A stretch of DNA of 64,000 bases from Lolium rigidum (GCF_022539505.1 NC_061510.1:39209047-39273046), one strand, 5' to 3'. Shown: positions 21,715 through 33,137, counted from the first letter of the stretch. Notes: generated by a model not told the origin, from the letters alone. A program made the numbers and translations.

Positions 21715-22735
21715 GTTTTTTTTAAAAAAAAATCGCAGCCCAACATTTGCATCAATTGATGCACATGCCATTTATTGTATTGTTGTAATTGTATTATGAC
21801 AACTTGTTACAATTCGTGGGTCGCAACAAGTCTCAACATGAGTAAGTAATCTAAAAAGAACCAATAACATGTAACGCTTATGCATCAACATACAAAGCGC
21901 CGATCAGTACACCAGCCACATTGGCTGTAAGACATACATGCTATCATTGCCAAATGGTTGCACCCAATATTTATATCCTGACGCTCCACCGTTGGCTCGA
22001 GAAAAGACCATGTATGGATCCAGCACATACTTAACGGGATAACCTGCTGAAAAGCTGAAAATGTTGATTTGTTAAAGATAAAGTCATTCCTCACATTTCA
22101 TATAATCCATAATAAAGCGCAAACACCGACTCTAATGTGTCCCTTATCTTTCTTGGCTACTTGATCTAAACAGTTTCCAAAAATATGTATTGTATTTGCT
22201 GGAGGCGGAATATTGAAATTCATATAGATAATTCTCCATAAGTCTGTCACAAAAGGACAAGAAATGAAAATAAAGTCTATTGTTTCATCTTGATCACCAA
22301 AGCAATACTTAGTAAGTCCTTGAGAATTTCTTTTAACCAAATTTTCTTTGCAAGAATGAAATTTCTCTCAAGGAACCAAATAAAAATTCTGATTTAAAGT
22401 TAGACCTTAATCTTCCATATGTGTTTTCTAAGATAAACAGTATTATAATTAAGAAAATCTACATACCTAGACTTGACTACCCGAGGGAGCTGAACAACAC
22501 CTAAACATATCTTAGCTATCAGATAGATGAACAAAATAAATCTCAAATGCCACCATCTCACACATTCATTTTCAGAAAGTGTTCGCCTAAAACCTATGTT
22601 CAGAGGAACCAATGCCATAACATTAGAAACCAATATGTCCTTGTGATTGACCATATTATATAAGGTAAAATACTACTCTTGTAAACATTGAAACACATTG
22701 CCATTAAGTCATCTTACTACCCAATTTTTTTTATA
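21715..22735 (-). mobile_element. 5'-truncated LINE inserted in the expansin duplication
   Basis: The minus-strand frames read HIWKIKV and IWFLERNFIL (22340-22430), then KRNSQGLTKYCFGDQDETID, FISCPFVTDLWRIIYMNFNI, then IRVGVCALLWII (22098-22340). They continue with RNDFIFNKSTFSAFQQVI and MCWIHTWSFLEP (21885-22094). This is the zinc-binding C-terminal region of a plant LINE reverse transcriptase, with frame breaks. A T-run on the + strand at 21715 probably marks its poly(A) end. It accounts for most of the length difference between duplicated units. The upstream edge is approximate. Confidence 0.7.
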
Positions 22736-22987
22736 GGATCAAGATATAGCTTTCGCGTGCACATTTACAAACTGAACGGTCCAGAGTGTAGGTACCAAAA
22801 TAATTGAACGGTTGAATATATAAAAGGAAGAATGTCAAATTAGTGGTTTGGATAGCCGCGTACTTAGACCGCGGAAGAACTTCAAATTGCTTTTTTAGTT
22901 AACGTAATCATTTCAGAGGGAGTTGAGACTTGAGACACGACATGGAAGTGCAAAACAAATGATTAGAAGGCGCAAGTCAAAGCTATG

Positions 22988-23029
22988 GACGTTACAGCCA
23001 TGTGCATGCATTCGATCCTTCGTTGGAAC
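22988..23029 (+). promoter_or_regulatory. Shared expansin promoter block (copy 3)
   Basis: GCCATGTGCATGCATTCGAT followed by CTTCGTTGGAAC, equivalent to the blocks of copies 1 and 2. Confidence 0.45.
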
Positions 23030-23122
23030 GGCAGCATGATTATTCCTCGATCTCGTACCATCGGAATCCCGTTAGCACATATCCGTACGTCTCGGCCTCG
23101 ATTCTACATTCTCTTCCTAGAG

Positions 23123-23130
23123 CTATTTAA
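23123..23130 (+). promoter_or_regulatory. TATA box of expansin copy 3
   Basis: CTATTTAA lies 123 bases before the ATG, in the same context as copy 2. Confidence 0.6.
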
Positions 23131-23245
23131 CCACCACCATTGTCATGACCATTCCTCGCCTCCAAATCCACCTATACGAGGATCAATCATCTCTCTGTGA
23201 CTGTTGATTTCTCGTACGGTTCAGGGTTAGATCAGAAGAAGCTAG

Positions 23246-24162
23246 ATGTCAGGTGGGAAGCGCTTGATCCTACAGCTGTTGGTAGTGTGCTTGGCGGCGC
23301 CGGTGGTCAGGTCGGCCTGGCTCCAGGGCACCGCCACCTTCTATGGCGGCAGCGACGGCTCCGGCACAATGGGTACGTACTAACTAGTCAGCTAGATGAG
23401 CATCGATCATGGTTAGCTTGCGTATGCATGTCCTGATGATCATGGTGCAGGTGGCGCTTGTGGTTACTCGAACCTGTACGACGAGGGGTACGGGCTCAGC
23501 AACGCGGCGCTGAGCACGGTGCTGTTCAACGACGGGGCCTCGTGCGGGCAGTGCTACCTCATCATCTGCGACCAGAGCAAGTCCAAAATGTGCAAGACCG
23601 GAAAGGCCATCACAGTCACCGCCACCAACGTACTTATGCCCCCCCAACTACAACCTGCCCAACGACAACGGCGGGTGGTGCAACCCTCCTCGTCCCCACT
23701 TCGACATGTCCCAGCCGGCGTGGCTCAACATCGGCATCTACGAGGCTGGCATCATCCCCATCGTCTACCAACAGTAAGCTCCATTTCACTTTTGCATGGC
23801 GATGATAGGACATGACATGGTGCTTAACAATCTCTGTGTGGATTTACAGAGTCAAATGTTGGAGGACGGGAGGGTTACGATTCACCATATTAGGGTTCAA
23901 CTACTTCGAGTTGGTGCTAGTGACTAACGTGGCTGGGAGCGGGTCCATCAAGAGCATATCGGTGAAGGGTACCAACACCGGATGGACACAGATGTCCAGG
24001 AACTGGGGCGTCATCTGGCAGGGCATGTCGGGGCTTGCGGGGCAAGCGCTCTCATTCAGTATCAGCTCCACAGGAGGACAGAACATTGTCTTCCAGAACG
24101 TCATCCCAGCGGGGTGGACATTCGGCCAGACATACCCCACATGGCAGCAGTTCGACTACTAA
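23246..24162 (+). pseudogene. EXPA: Alpha-expansin, copy 3, with a 4-bp frameshift in exon 2
   Basis: The exons are 23246-23372, 23451-23773 and 23850-24162, with the same splice sites as copy 2. Exon 2 is 323 bases against 319 in copy 2. The excess is GTAC inserted after the codons for TATN (near 23630), just before the conserved CPPN segment. Translation therefore leaves the expansin frame before the Cys-rich loop, HFD motif and whole C-terminal domain, and stops soon after. If GTAC is ignored, the frame reads a classic CPPNYNLPND...WCNPP...HFDMSQPAW and continues to QQFDY. Everything else (signal peptide, splice sites, promoter) is preserved, so the lesion is recent, or could be a sequencing or assembly error. 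Confidence 0.85.
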
Positions 24163-24329
24163 GAGACTAAGCCACCATGGTGTTTGACATAGGATTGCAA
24201 ACATAGAAGGACCATGCGTTGGTCACGTTGTACTTGGATCCTATTGTAACGCGTGTACGGTAAAGTACATGACTATGAATACCAAACCAGGACCTGAGCG
24301 ATCGTTCCAGTCGAGCCTAATCTAGATAT

Positions 24330-24560
24330 GGGGCATCTTAAAAAAAAATTGAGGTTGAACAGTGGGTTTTCCCACTGCATATTTTATTTTTATATATAAG
24401 GCAAAAAAAGAGTCCAAAAAGTCCAAAGTACAGCAGAAGAAGTGCTAGAGAAAAGCACCTCAAAACAAAAGGAGGTAAAGAGAAAAAATAATCTAGCTTA
24501 CAACAAAGAGATCCATATCTCCCATCTTAAATTGGTAACTCGGCCATATATGTAATATTT
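24330..24560. mobile_element. Probable non-LTR element tail
   Basis: An A-run, then CAGTGGGTTTTCCCACTG (a short palindrome) and an A/G-rich tract, interrupt sequence that is continuous downstream of copy 2. No coding. It resembles LINE 3' ends from grasses, but I cannot be sure. Confidence 0.35.
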
Positions 24561-24869
24561 TCTTCAAAACGCGTACCTCGATTGACTCTGTCATCAAACG
24601 ATCTGGGTAACTGCTGTGTCTTGAGAGTATAATACATTCATCGAAGGTGTATATTACTCACATTTTTTCTGAATTATCGTCGAGTAATCTGTTGTCTAGG
24701 TACTTAGGTAGTCTGATAAAATTAACAACAACTAAGAGGATACATACTCTGGACGAGTTTAGTGTTTTGTTGGATCGCTAATAGTTAGGGGAGTGTTGGG
24801 AGTCCCCGGGGATCAAATCTCCCATCCCCGGGTGGATAACTGTTGGATAAGCTACTGGTAGAAAAATGA

Positions 24870-25075
24870 CCATTGGTCGCGGTTCGCAACTGTCATTGGT
24901 CGCGGTTGCGCAACCGCGACCAATTAGGCGCGACTAAAGCCCCCCCTTTAGTCGCGGTTCCTTACGAACCGCGACTAAAGGCCCGTCCACGTGGGCGGCA
25001 GGCGAGCGCCAGGGCGGAGGACCTTTAGTCGCGGTTCTTCCGGCCAACCGCGACTAAAGGCCTCCCGCAGGGTTT
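24870..25075. repeat. Subterminal inverted repeats of the CACTA element
   Basis: The words TTGGTCGCGGTT, AACCGCGACTAAAGG and TTTAGTCGCGGTTC alternate in both orientations about eight times. The same words recur at 27870-27990. Confidence 0.8.
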
Positions 25076-25329
25076 AGGGTTTAGCCCCCTCCCCCTAAAT
25101 CTGGTTTCTTTTTAATTTGTATTGTTTTATTTCTTTTGGGTTTTAATTTTGAAGGAGTTTCACATATTCTACCGTACTACATACATGCATATGAATGTAC
25201 AATTTCAAACAAATTTGAAATTAGAACCAAAAAGAATTCAAGAGGAATATACAATATATATTCAATATCGGATGACCATATACAATTTTGAACAAGTTTC
25301 CATACATATTTAGTGCATATAAAGTTCTA

Positions 25330-27115
25330 CGTCCTCTACATAGTGTTCTCCTCTAGGATCGATGACTTCCCTCGCGAACCATCCAGCTAGTTCCTCTTGA
25401 AGTGGTCGGAAGCGAGCTTCGGACTAAGCATCGTCCGGAGGTTATTCCTCCCGATGTTGTTCTCGGACGGCTGCCGCTCGGTGGTGTATCTCCGGATCCT
25501 CTCACAAACATAGTATCCACATAGATTGGTCCCCGGTGGCTGAATATCCCCGGTCGCAGTCTTTGCCCTTTTAAAATGTAGCTCTTTTTTGAATTCACCG
25601 ACCTTTTGATCTACGAACCGTCTCCAAACCCTACGAGGCAAAGAAAATTAAATGAACAAGAGAGTTATTAATTAGTTACTTGATATTAGGAAATGATGAA
25701 CAAAATAGGCCGATCGATATAGAGCGCAAACGAATGAAAGTAATTACTTCTGCATCATTTTTCTCATGTCGGCCCAATGCTTCGGATCCATATTCAGAGA
25801 GTCGTGGACGAGAACTGTGGAGTTCTGAATTTGAATTACTAGCAGAATCCAGTGGAACCTGCGGACACGATACATGCACAGTCATGCATAACTCATCGAT
25901 TAGCCACATACCATGCATGGAATAAACAAAAGAGAATGTGCTCAAGACAGAAACACTCACCCAAAATGGTAAGGAAATAGAATATCACTTTTGAGTTCCT
26001 GTTTTATAAGAAACCGCCACAGGTCATCCTCCACGTCGACGGGGTGGTGTTCTAACACATATGAATTAACGATTTGTGGGTCAATGAACCCAACATCATG
26101 GGTGCGCCTTATTCGCATTTCCCGCTTCTTCATTCTCGCATAATAGCGTACACAACAAGATAGTTAGGACAATATATATATTTATAGTGCAGGCAATGAA
26201 CGAGATGGGGTAGAAATTAATAAATCACTTACGAACATAGCAAGCCGATGATAGATTTGTCGAGCTCGCGCAGATTGAACAACTGGAACAATTCACTCCG
26301 ATGAATTGTTATATAGTAATGTTTGAAGTGATGCTCGGGTCTAACTTCCGCATAAATATAGTCTTTGGCGTTTTTAAGTTTTATGTAAGCTCTGTACCAA
26401 TTTAGCGGACCTGTCATTTGTCGAGGTAGATCCTCTTCCTCGCGCAGGCTCGACGAGAGGCCCATTCCGCACATATGTAAATACTACGTCCTTCATTGGC
26501 GCCTCATCAAGGCCTAACACTGCACGAAGAGTCAGACCTAAGTTGGCCGCTTGTTCTGTGGCACTCGCTACAGTCAATCCCTGTGCTGCCGCAGCTGCTA
26601 TGATATCGGGGGCATCGCCCGGACCGGCGGCTTTCACTATGAGCGGGGCGATCGACTGTTTACTTTGTTCCCCGAGCTGGGCAACTTCTTTCCCCTTGAC
26701 CGCGAGTGCTTGACTACGAAGTTCACGTTCATAGTCGTCAGGCAGATTCTTCGCGGCTTGGGACGGTGTGTTCAAAAATGACTTAGCCCAGCTCTTTTCC
26801 TTCTCAGAAAATAGTTGCTTGGGCTCGGGCTCTCTTTTCTTCTTGCAGTCCGCCTTCCATTTCTCATGCTGAGCAGCCACGACCGCTGCATTTTCCTCGA
26901 CACTAAGTTCCCAAGACCTTGGGGTGAGAGGCTTTAGTGATGGCTCTGCTATCTTTGTGGTTGCAGGTACATAAGGCTCCGGGTTAATAACCCAAGACTG
27001 CTTCTGCTTCTTCGCCGGAGGTGGATTGGGGGGTGGCGTCTGATCACCCGCCGGACGAGGACTGGGGGGCGGCGTCTGCTTACCCGCCGGAGGTGAATTG
27101 GGGGGCGGCGTCGGC
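25330..27115 (-). pseudogene. CACTA-encoded protein with Ulp1-type C-terminal protease region
   Basis: Read on the minus strand, the N-terminal part at 27010-27115 is a proline-rich repeat (TPPPSPRPAG-like units). The segment at 26374-26880 has WAKSFLNTPSQAAKNLPDDY, GKEVAQLGEQSKQSI and LGLDEAPMKDVVFTYVRNGP, a conserved stretch in second ORFs of grass CACTA elements. The C-terminal part at 25387-25641 reads TGDIQPPGTNLCGYYVCERI, the cysteine end of Ulp1/SENP-like peptidase domains; the catalytic Cys would be in LCGYYVC. Intervening exons at 25676-26474 are short. Introns and frame breaks are mixed, so I treat it as decayed although some exons may still splice. Such proteases accompany CACTA and Mutator transposases; their role in transposition is not established. 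Confidence 0.65.
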
Positions 27116-27124
27116 TGACGTGAA

Positions 27125-27425
27125 GGAGGTAAAAAATTTCTTAAGTCAAAATTTTGTTAAGTAAATTTTTTGTTAAGTTAAATTTTTGTTATGTCAAAAT
27201 TTTGTTAAGTCAAGATTTTGTTAATTAAGTATACAAATTTTTGTTATATACAAAATTTTTTAGTTACAAAATTTTGTTAAGTCAAGATTTTGTTAAGTAT
27301 ACGAAATTTTGTTAGTATACAAAATTTTAGTTATAAAGTTTTGTTAAGTATACAAAATTTTAGTTACAAATTTTTGTTAAGTATACAAAATTTTAGTTAC
27401 AAATTATCAAGTTTTACTTTTTTTT
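27125..27425. repeat. AT-rich low-complexity repeat
   Basis: Variants of AAATTTTTGTTAAGTA / TACAAAATTTTAGTTA are repeated about fifteen times with drift. Not coding. Confidence 0.8.
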
Positions 27426-27479
27426 TGTTAATTTACCGTTGTTGTTAAACTAATTAACTAGTTAAAATTAAAAAGAACA

Positions 27480-27870
27480 AAAAAAACACAAAAAAAGAAA
27501 AAATCCGGCCCGGCCCTCTCTCTCCTTTCCGCGCGCGCGGCGGCGTCCGGCGGGCGGCGTGTGCGGGCGGCCGGCCGGCGCACGTCTGCGCGGCGCGGCG
27601 CAGCGCGCGGTGGCGGCATCGCGTCGTCTGGCGGCGGCGTGTGCGCGCAGGGCCGGCGGGGTTCGATCGGCGCGCGGCGTGTGTGCAGGCCGGGGGTGTT
27701 CGGCGGCGCGCGTGTGCAGGGGACGACGACGTACGGCGGGGCGGGGCGCGAGAAGAAGGTCGACGGCGGCGACGAGGACGGCGCGCGGCGGAGGCAGTTC
27801 GATTGGCGGAGACGACGAAGAGGCGCGGCAGTTCGGCGGAAGAAGAAGAGGAAGAAAAGCAGTGCGCGCC
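27480..27870. other. GC-rich block inside the CACTA element
   Basis: Dense CGGCG/GCGCG words give overlapping open frames on both strands, none with a recognisable domain or plausible codon pattern. It ends at TTTAGTCGCGGTTGG, where the subterminal-type repeats resume. Confidence 0.5.
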
Positions 27871-27990
27871 GGCCTTTAGTCGCGGTTGGGGACCCCAACC
27901 GCGACCAAAGCTCAATTTTCGGCGGTTTTGGTTTCCCGCGGAAAAGACCCTTTGGTCGCGGTTGGCCAGGCCAACCGCGACTAAAGGCCT
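27870..27990. repeat. Second block of CACTA subterminal-type inverted repeats
   Basis: TTTAGTCGCGGTTGGGG...CCCCAACCGCGACCAAAG and TTGGTCGCGGTTGGCC...GGCCAACCGCGACTAAAGG are two perfect-arm hairpins with the same words as 24870-25075. Confidence 0.75.
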
Positions 27991-28015
27991 TTTTCGAATT
28001 CATTTCTAAAAAATA

Positions 28016-28300
28016 AAACTAATTCATTTCTAAATGTGAAAAATACAAATAATATATGAAAAAATCAGAAAAATAAAACTAATTCATTTCAAAATTTTAA
28101 AAATACAAATAATACATCAAAAAATTCAGAAAAATAAAACTAATTCATTTCAAATTCTTAAAAATACAAATAATACATCAAAAAATTCAGAAAAATAAAA
28201 CTAATTCATTTCTAAATGTTAAAAATACAAATAATATATCAAAAAATTCAAAAAAATAAAAATAATTCATTTCAAAATCTTAAAAATACAAATAATATAT
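28016..28300. repeat. Tandem repeat, unit about 62 bp, five copies
   Basis: Each unit contains AAAATAAAACTAATTCATTT then AAAAATACAAATAATA(C/T)AT. A/T-rich, non-coding. Confidence 0.85.
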
Positions 28301-28302
28301 CA

Positions 28303-28432
28303 TCACTCTTCCCGCCCCCCTCTTCCCGCCCCTGTCTTCCCGCCTCTTTCTTCCCGCCAATTTCTTCCCGCCTCTTTCTTCCCGCCTCTTTCTTCCCGCC
28401 TCCTGTCTTCCCGCTCCCATTTTTCCCGCCAT
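28303..28432. repeat. CTTCCCGCC microsatellite-like repeat
   Basis: TCTTCCCGCC with variable 2-6 base spacers is repeated about ten times, with strict strand asymmetry. Confidence 0.85.
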
Positions 28433-28502
28433 TTCTCACTACATATATGTTGCCCAGCTTGGCCAGCATTATCACATCTCTACAATCTCTCATCACTCTC
28501 TC

Positions 28503-28800
28503 ATGGCTTCCACCGCACCCACTCTAACCTACCAGCAGGTGGAGGAGCTTTGCGCCTCGAACTACCCTTGCCCACCGGGCTACCGCGTCCCCGCCGGCCG
28601 AAGCCTAAGCGCCGGCGGCGTGCCGGTCCCTCCCGTCCCTCGAGTGCTGCGCGCCGGGCGGCCATCACGAACCACTACTACCTCGACCTCACGCCGGAGC
28701 AGCGGATGAATCCCCGCTGGCATCCCGATAACCAGCATACTTGGGACGCCTTCTTCATCAATCGGCGTGAGAGGGCGCTCGCCAGGTATGAGGAGGACGG
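28503..28800 (+). pseudogene. Start of a CACTA-associated reading frame, truncated
   Basis: From ATG at 28503 the frame reads MASTAPTLTYQQVEELCASN, then PCPPGY. Near 28600 the likely frame shifts by one base into ARRAAITNHYYLDL, TPEQRMNPRWHPDN and AFFINRRERALARYEEDG. I recall this type (PEQRxNPRWHPDN) as a first-exon protein of grass CACTA elements; its function is unknown to me. The LTR at 28801 cuts it immediately after the last recognisable residues. Confidence 0.5.
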
Positions 28801-30335
28801 TGATCACCCACAAGTATAGGGGATCGCAACAGTCTTCGAGGGAAGTATTACCCAATTTATTGATTCGACACAAGGGGAGGTAAAGAATACTTATAAGTCT
28901 TAACAACTGAGTTGTCAATTCAGCTGCACGTGGAAAAGCACTAGCAACATGGGTGACGTGAAAGTAGCAGTAATATGAGAGCAGTAGTAACGATAACACG
29001 AATGACAGTAATAGCAATATGAGAGCAATGGCACCAGAAAATAGTTGATACTACTTCCAATGACATGTAGAACGAGTATATGATGATGAGAGATGGACCG
29101 GGGTTCCCAGCGATCTACACTAGTGCTAACTCTCCAATAACATGTGACAAGTGTTGGGTGAACAAATTACAGTTGGGCAATTGATAGGATTGATAAGGCA
29201 TTAAGAAAGAACATCAATTCATTAATCATGTAGGCATGTTTTCCATATTTAGTCGTACGTGCTCGCATTGAGAAACTTGCACAACATCTATTGTCCTACC
29301 AGCCGGTGGCAGCCGGGCCTCAAGGGAAACTACCTGGATATTAAGGTACTCCTTTTAATAGAGCACCGGAGCAAAGCATTAACACTCCGTGAAAACATGT
29401 GTCCCTCACATCACCGCCATCCCCTCCGGTTGTCCCGATTTCGTCACTTCGGGGCCTTTGGTTCCGGACGGTGACATGTGCATACAACTTGTAGATACAA
29501 TCTAAGCAATAAGTATAGAGCTCAAATCTAAGATCATGCCACTCGGGCCCTAGTGACAAGCATTAAGCATAACAAGATTGCAGCAACAATAACTTCATAA
29601 ACTTTGTAGATAGACAATCATAATGTAACAATCCATCGGATCCCGACAAACACAACACCGATTACATCAGATGAATCTCAATCATGTAAGGCAGCTCATG
29701 AGATCGTTGTATTGAAGTACATGGGGGAGAGAATACCAACTAGCTACAGCTAGAACCCGTAGTCCATGGGGGAACTACTCACGGAGCATGATGGAGGCGA
29801 TGGCGTTGATGGAGATGGCTTCCGGGGCACTTCCCTGTCCCGGCAGGGTGCCGGGACAGAGACTTCTGTCCCCCGAATTGGAGTTTCGCGATGGTGGCGG
29901 CGCCCCTGGAGTCTTTCTGGAGTTTCGTCAAGTGGTACGGTGTTTTTAGGTCGAAAGGGCTTAAATAGGCGAAGAGGCGGCGCAGGAGGGGCGACAGGGT
30001 GGCCTCCCCATAGGCCGGCGCGGCCAGGGGCTGGCCCGCGCGGCCCTATGGTGTGGGGCCCCCTGGCTCTCCTCCGACTCCCCTTCGGTGTTCTGGAGCC
30101 TCCCGGGAAAAATAAGATCTTTGGCGTTGATTTCGTCCAATTCCGAGAATATTGCCCGAACAGCCTTTCTGGAACCAAAAACAGCAAAAAACAGGAACTG
30201 GCACTGTGGCATCTTGTTAATAGGTAAGTTCCGGAAAACACATAAAAACATCATAAAGTGCAAGCAAAACATGCAAGTATTGTCATAAAACAAGCATGGA
30301 ACGACAGAAATTATGGATACGTCGGAGACGTATCA
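28801..30335 (-). mobile_element. 3' LTR of an Athila-like retrotransposon (minus strand)
   Basis: The 1535-bp sequence begins TGATCACCCACAAGTATAGG and ends GGAGACGTATCA. The neighbouring bases at 30336 onward, read on the minus strand, are CTAAGCTTGGGGATGCT, a polypurine tract directly before the LTR start. It is related to the + strand LTR at 50567-51969 (shared ends CCTATACTTGTGGGT(G/C)ATCA; ATCTACAAGTTGTATGCACA-type core) and more distantly to 2771-4364 and 52552-54147. Confidence 0.85.
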
Positions 30336-33037
30336 AGCATCCCCAAGCTTAGTTCCTGCTCGTCCCGAGCGAGTAAACGATAAAAAGAATAATTTCTGTA
30401 GTGACATGCTACTTACATAACCTTGATCATACTATTACAAAGCATATGAAATGAATGAAGTGACTCAAAGCAATGATCTATAGTTGCTAACAAGTAGATA
30501 ACATATAGCAAAACTTTTCATGAATAATACTTTCAAGACAAGCATCAAAATTCTTGCGCAAGAGTTAACTCATAAAGCAATAAGTTCAAAGTAAAGGCAT
30601 CGAAGCAACACAAAGGAAGATATAAGTTTCAGCAATTGCTTTCAACTTTCAACGTACATATCTCATGGATAATTGTGAACACAAAGTAATATGATGAATG
30701 CAAATAAGCAAGTATGTAAGAATCAATGCACAGTTGACACAAGTGTTTGCTTCTAAGATGGAAGGAAGTAGGTAAACTGACTCAACATAAAGTAAAAGAA
30801 AGGCCCTTCGCAGAGGAAAGCATCGATTGCTATATTTGTGCTAGAGCTTTGGTTTTGAAAACATAGAGAGAGCATAAAAGTAAGGTTTTGAGAGGTGTTT
30901 GTTGTTGTCAACGAATGGTAGTGGGCACTCTAACCCCCTTGCTAGACAAACCTTCAAGAGCGGCTCCCATGAATTATTTTTTATTTTTGGGTGGCACTCC
31001 TTCCAACCTTTCTTTCACAAACCATGGCTAACCGAATCCTCGGGTGCCTGTCAACAATCTCATACCATGAAGGAGTGCCTTTTTATTTTAGTTTCATTAT
31101 GATGACACTCCTCCCCACCTTTGCTTACACAAGCCATGGCTAACCGAATCCTTCGGGTGCCGTCCAACAATCACATACCATGGAGGAGTGTCTATTTTTG
31201 TTAATTAATTTGGGACTGGGAATCCCATTGCCAGCTCTTTTTGCAAAGTTATTGGATAAGCGGATGAAGCCACTAGTCCATTGGTGAAAGTTGCCAACAA
31301 GATTGAAAGATAAACACCACATACTTCCTCATGAGCTATAAAACATTGACACAAATCAGAGGTAATAAATTTTGAATTGTTTAAAGGTAGCACTCAAGCA
31401 ATTTACTTTGGAATGGCAGGAAATACCACATAGTAGGTAGGTATGGTGGACACAAATGGCATAATGGTTGGCTCAAGTATTTTGGATGCATGAGAAGTAA
31501 TCCCTCTCGATACAAGGCTTAGGCTAGCAAGGCTATTTGAAGCAAACACAAGCATGAACTGGTACAGCAAAACTTACATAAGAACATATTGCAAGCATTA
31601 TAATACTCTACACTCGTCTTCCTTGTTGCTCAAACACTTTTATCGAAAAATATCTAGACCTTAAGAGAGATCAATTATGCAAACCAATTTCAATAAGCTC
31701 TACGAGTAGTTCTCCACTAATAGGCTTAGACTACATGAAAAAACTTAATCATGATCTACTTGAGAGCTCAAAACAATTGCCAGGTGTCAAATTATCCAAG
31801 ACATATGAGGCATTTTCCTTTTCCAACCAAATAAGTATTGTAGCTTCCAACTTTTATCATTGAACATTAAAAGTAAAACGAAGAACAAGTGTTCATATGA
31901 AAAAGCGGAGCGTGTATCTCTCCCACACAAGGATTGCTAGGATCCGAATTTATTCAAACATAAACAAAAATAAAAGCACACAGACGCTCCAAGTAAAACA
32001 CATATGATGTGACCGAATAAAAATATAGTTTCAGGGGAGGAACCTCGATAAGTTGATGAAGAAGGGGATGCCTTGGGCATCCCCAAGCTTAGACGCTTGA
32101 GTCTTTTTGAAATATGCAGGGATGAACCACGGGGCATCCCCAAGCTTAGACTTTTCACTCTTCTTGATCATATATCATCCTCCTCTCTTGACCCTTGAAA
32201 ACTTCCTTCACACCAAACTTCTCATAAACTTCATTAGAGGGGTTAGTACTCGAAAAAAACTTGAATCCACCTTGGTCCTGTAGTGACACATTGCAAGAAC
32301 TCAATAAAACATTAGCTACAGCTCTCCACGTCTAGAAAACCTCGCTTAAAGTCCACAAGAGACAATGCAAAAACAGAGACAGAATCTGCCAAAACAGTAA
32401 CAGCCAAGTAAACACGAATTTTAAAATGGTACTTCCGTTGCTCAAATCAGAAATCTCAAAACTAATGAAAGTTGCGTACATATCTGAGGATCACGCACGT
32501 AAATTGGCAGATTTTTCTGAGTTTCCTACAGAGAAATATGCCCAGATTCGTGACAGATAGAAATCTGTTTCTGCGCAGAAATCCAAATCTAGTATCAACC
32601 TTCTATTAGAGGCTTCACTTGGCACAACAAAACACAAAACTAAGATAAGGAGAGGTTGCTACAGTAGTAAACAACTTCCAAGACACAAATATAAAACAAA
32701 GTACTGTAGCAAAATAACACATGGGTTATCTCCCAAGAAGTTCTTTCTTTATAGCCATCAAGATGGGCTCAGCAGTTTTAATGATGCACTCGCAAGAAAT
32801 AGTATTTGAAGCAAAAGAGAGCATCAAGAGGCAAATTCAAAGCACATTTAAGCCTAACATGCTTCCTATGAAAAGGAATCTTGTAAATAAACAAGTTCAT
32901 GAAGAGCAAAGTAACAAGCAAAGGAAGATAGAACAAGTGTAGCTTCAAAATTTTAAGCATATAGAGAGGTGTTTTAGCACCATGAAAATTTCTACTACCA
33001 TATTTTTCCTGCAATACGTGTCTGAAACGGGCGACAT
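30336..33037 (-). mobile_element. Internal region of the minus-strand Athila-like element, no pol
   Basis: Non-coding over 2.7 kb. It matches 60300-61720 in order, for example AAAGGTAGCACTCAAGCAAT, GGTAGGTATGGTGGACACAA, CATCCCCAAGCTTAGACGCT and CTGAGGATCACGC. Extra polypurine-like words AAGCTTGGGGATGCC occur at about 32085 and 32136. The segment that carries gag in the related element would lie beyond the gap, and is missing. Confidence 0.7.
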
Positions 33038-33137
33038 NNNNNNNNNNNNNNNNNNNNNNNNNNNNNNNNNNNNNNNNNNNNNNNNNNNNNNNNNNNNNNN
33101 NNNNNNNNNNNNNNNNNNNNNNNNNNNNNNNNNNNNN
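33038..33137. other. Assembly gap (100 N)
   Basis: Exactly 100 N. Sequence on the two sides belongs to different repeats, so the join is not reliable. Confidence 0.99.

Larger units (their letters stand above)
19368..24775 (+). repeat. Tandem duplication containing expansin copies 2 and 3
   Basis: Related junction sequences (TGTTTTGCTGGAT and variants) occur at 19368, 21568 and 24761. Between them the order is the same: a segment with GTCAGCTGCGACGGTG-like words, a promoter with AACGGTCCAGAGTGTAGGTA, the expansin gene, then a downstream block with GCTGTGTCTTGAGAG and TATTACTCACATTTTTCTGA. Unit 1 is about 2.2 kb and unit 2 about 3.2 kb; the excess is explained mainly by a LINE at 21715-22735 and a smaller insertion at 24330-24560. 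Confidence 0.8.
24850..28800 (-). mobile_element. CACTA element carrying an Ulp1-like protease gene, cut by an LTR element
   Basis: The left end GCTACTGGTAGAAAAA is a mutated CACTA terminus, followed by subterminal repeats on a GTCGCGGTT core. Inside are the minus-strand protease-like gene (25330-27115), AT-rich and GC-rich blocks, further subterminal-type repeats (27870-27990), and a + strand reading frame (28503). The body is cut at 28800/28801 by the LTR retrotransposon; the other CACTA end is not found. Confidence 0.7.

Noticed and set aside
27454..28016. Arg- and Ala-rich frames of 100-180 codons on both strands
   Set aside because: Result of GCG/CGG-rich low-complexity DNA without stops; no domain, equal on both strands.
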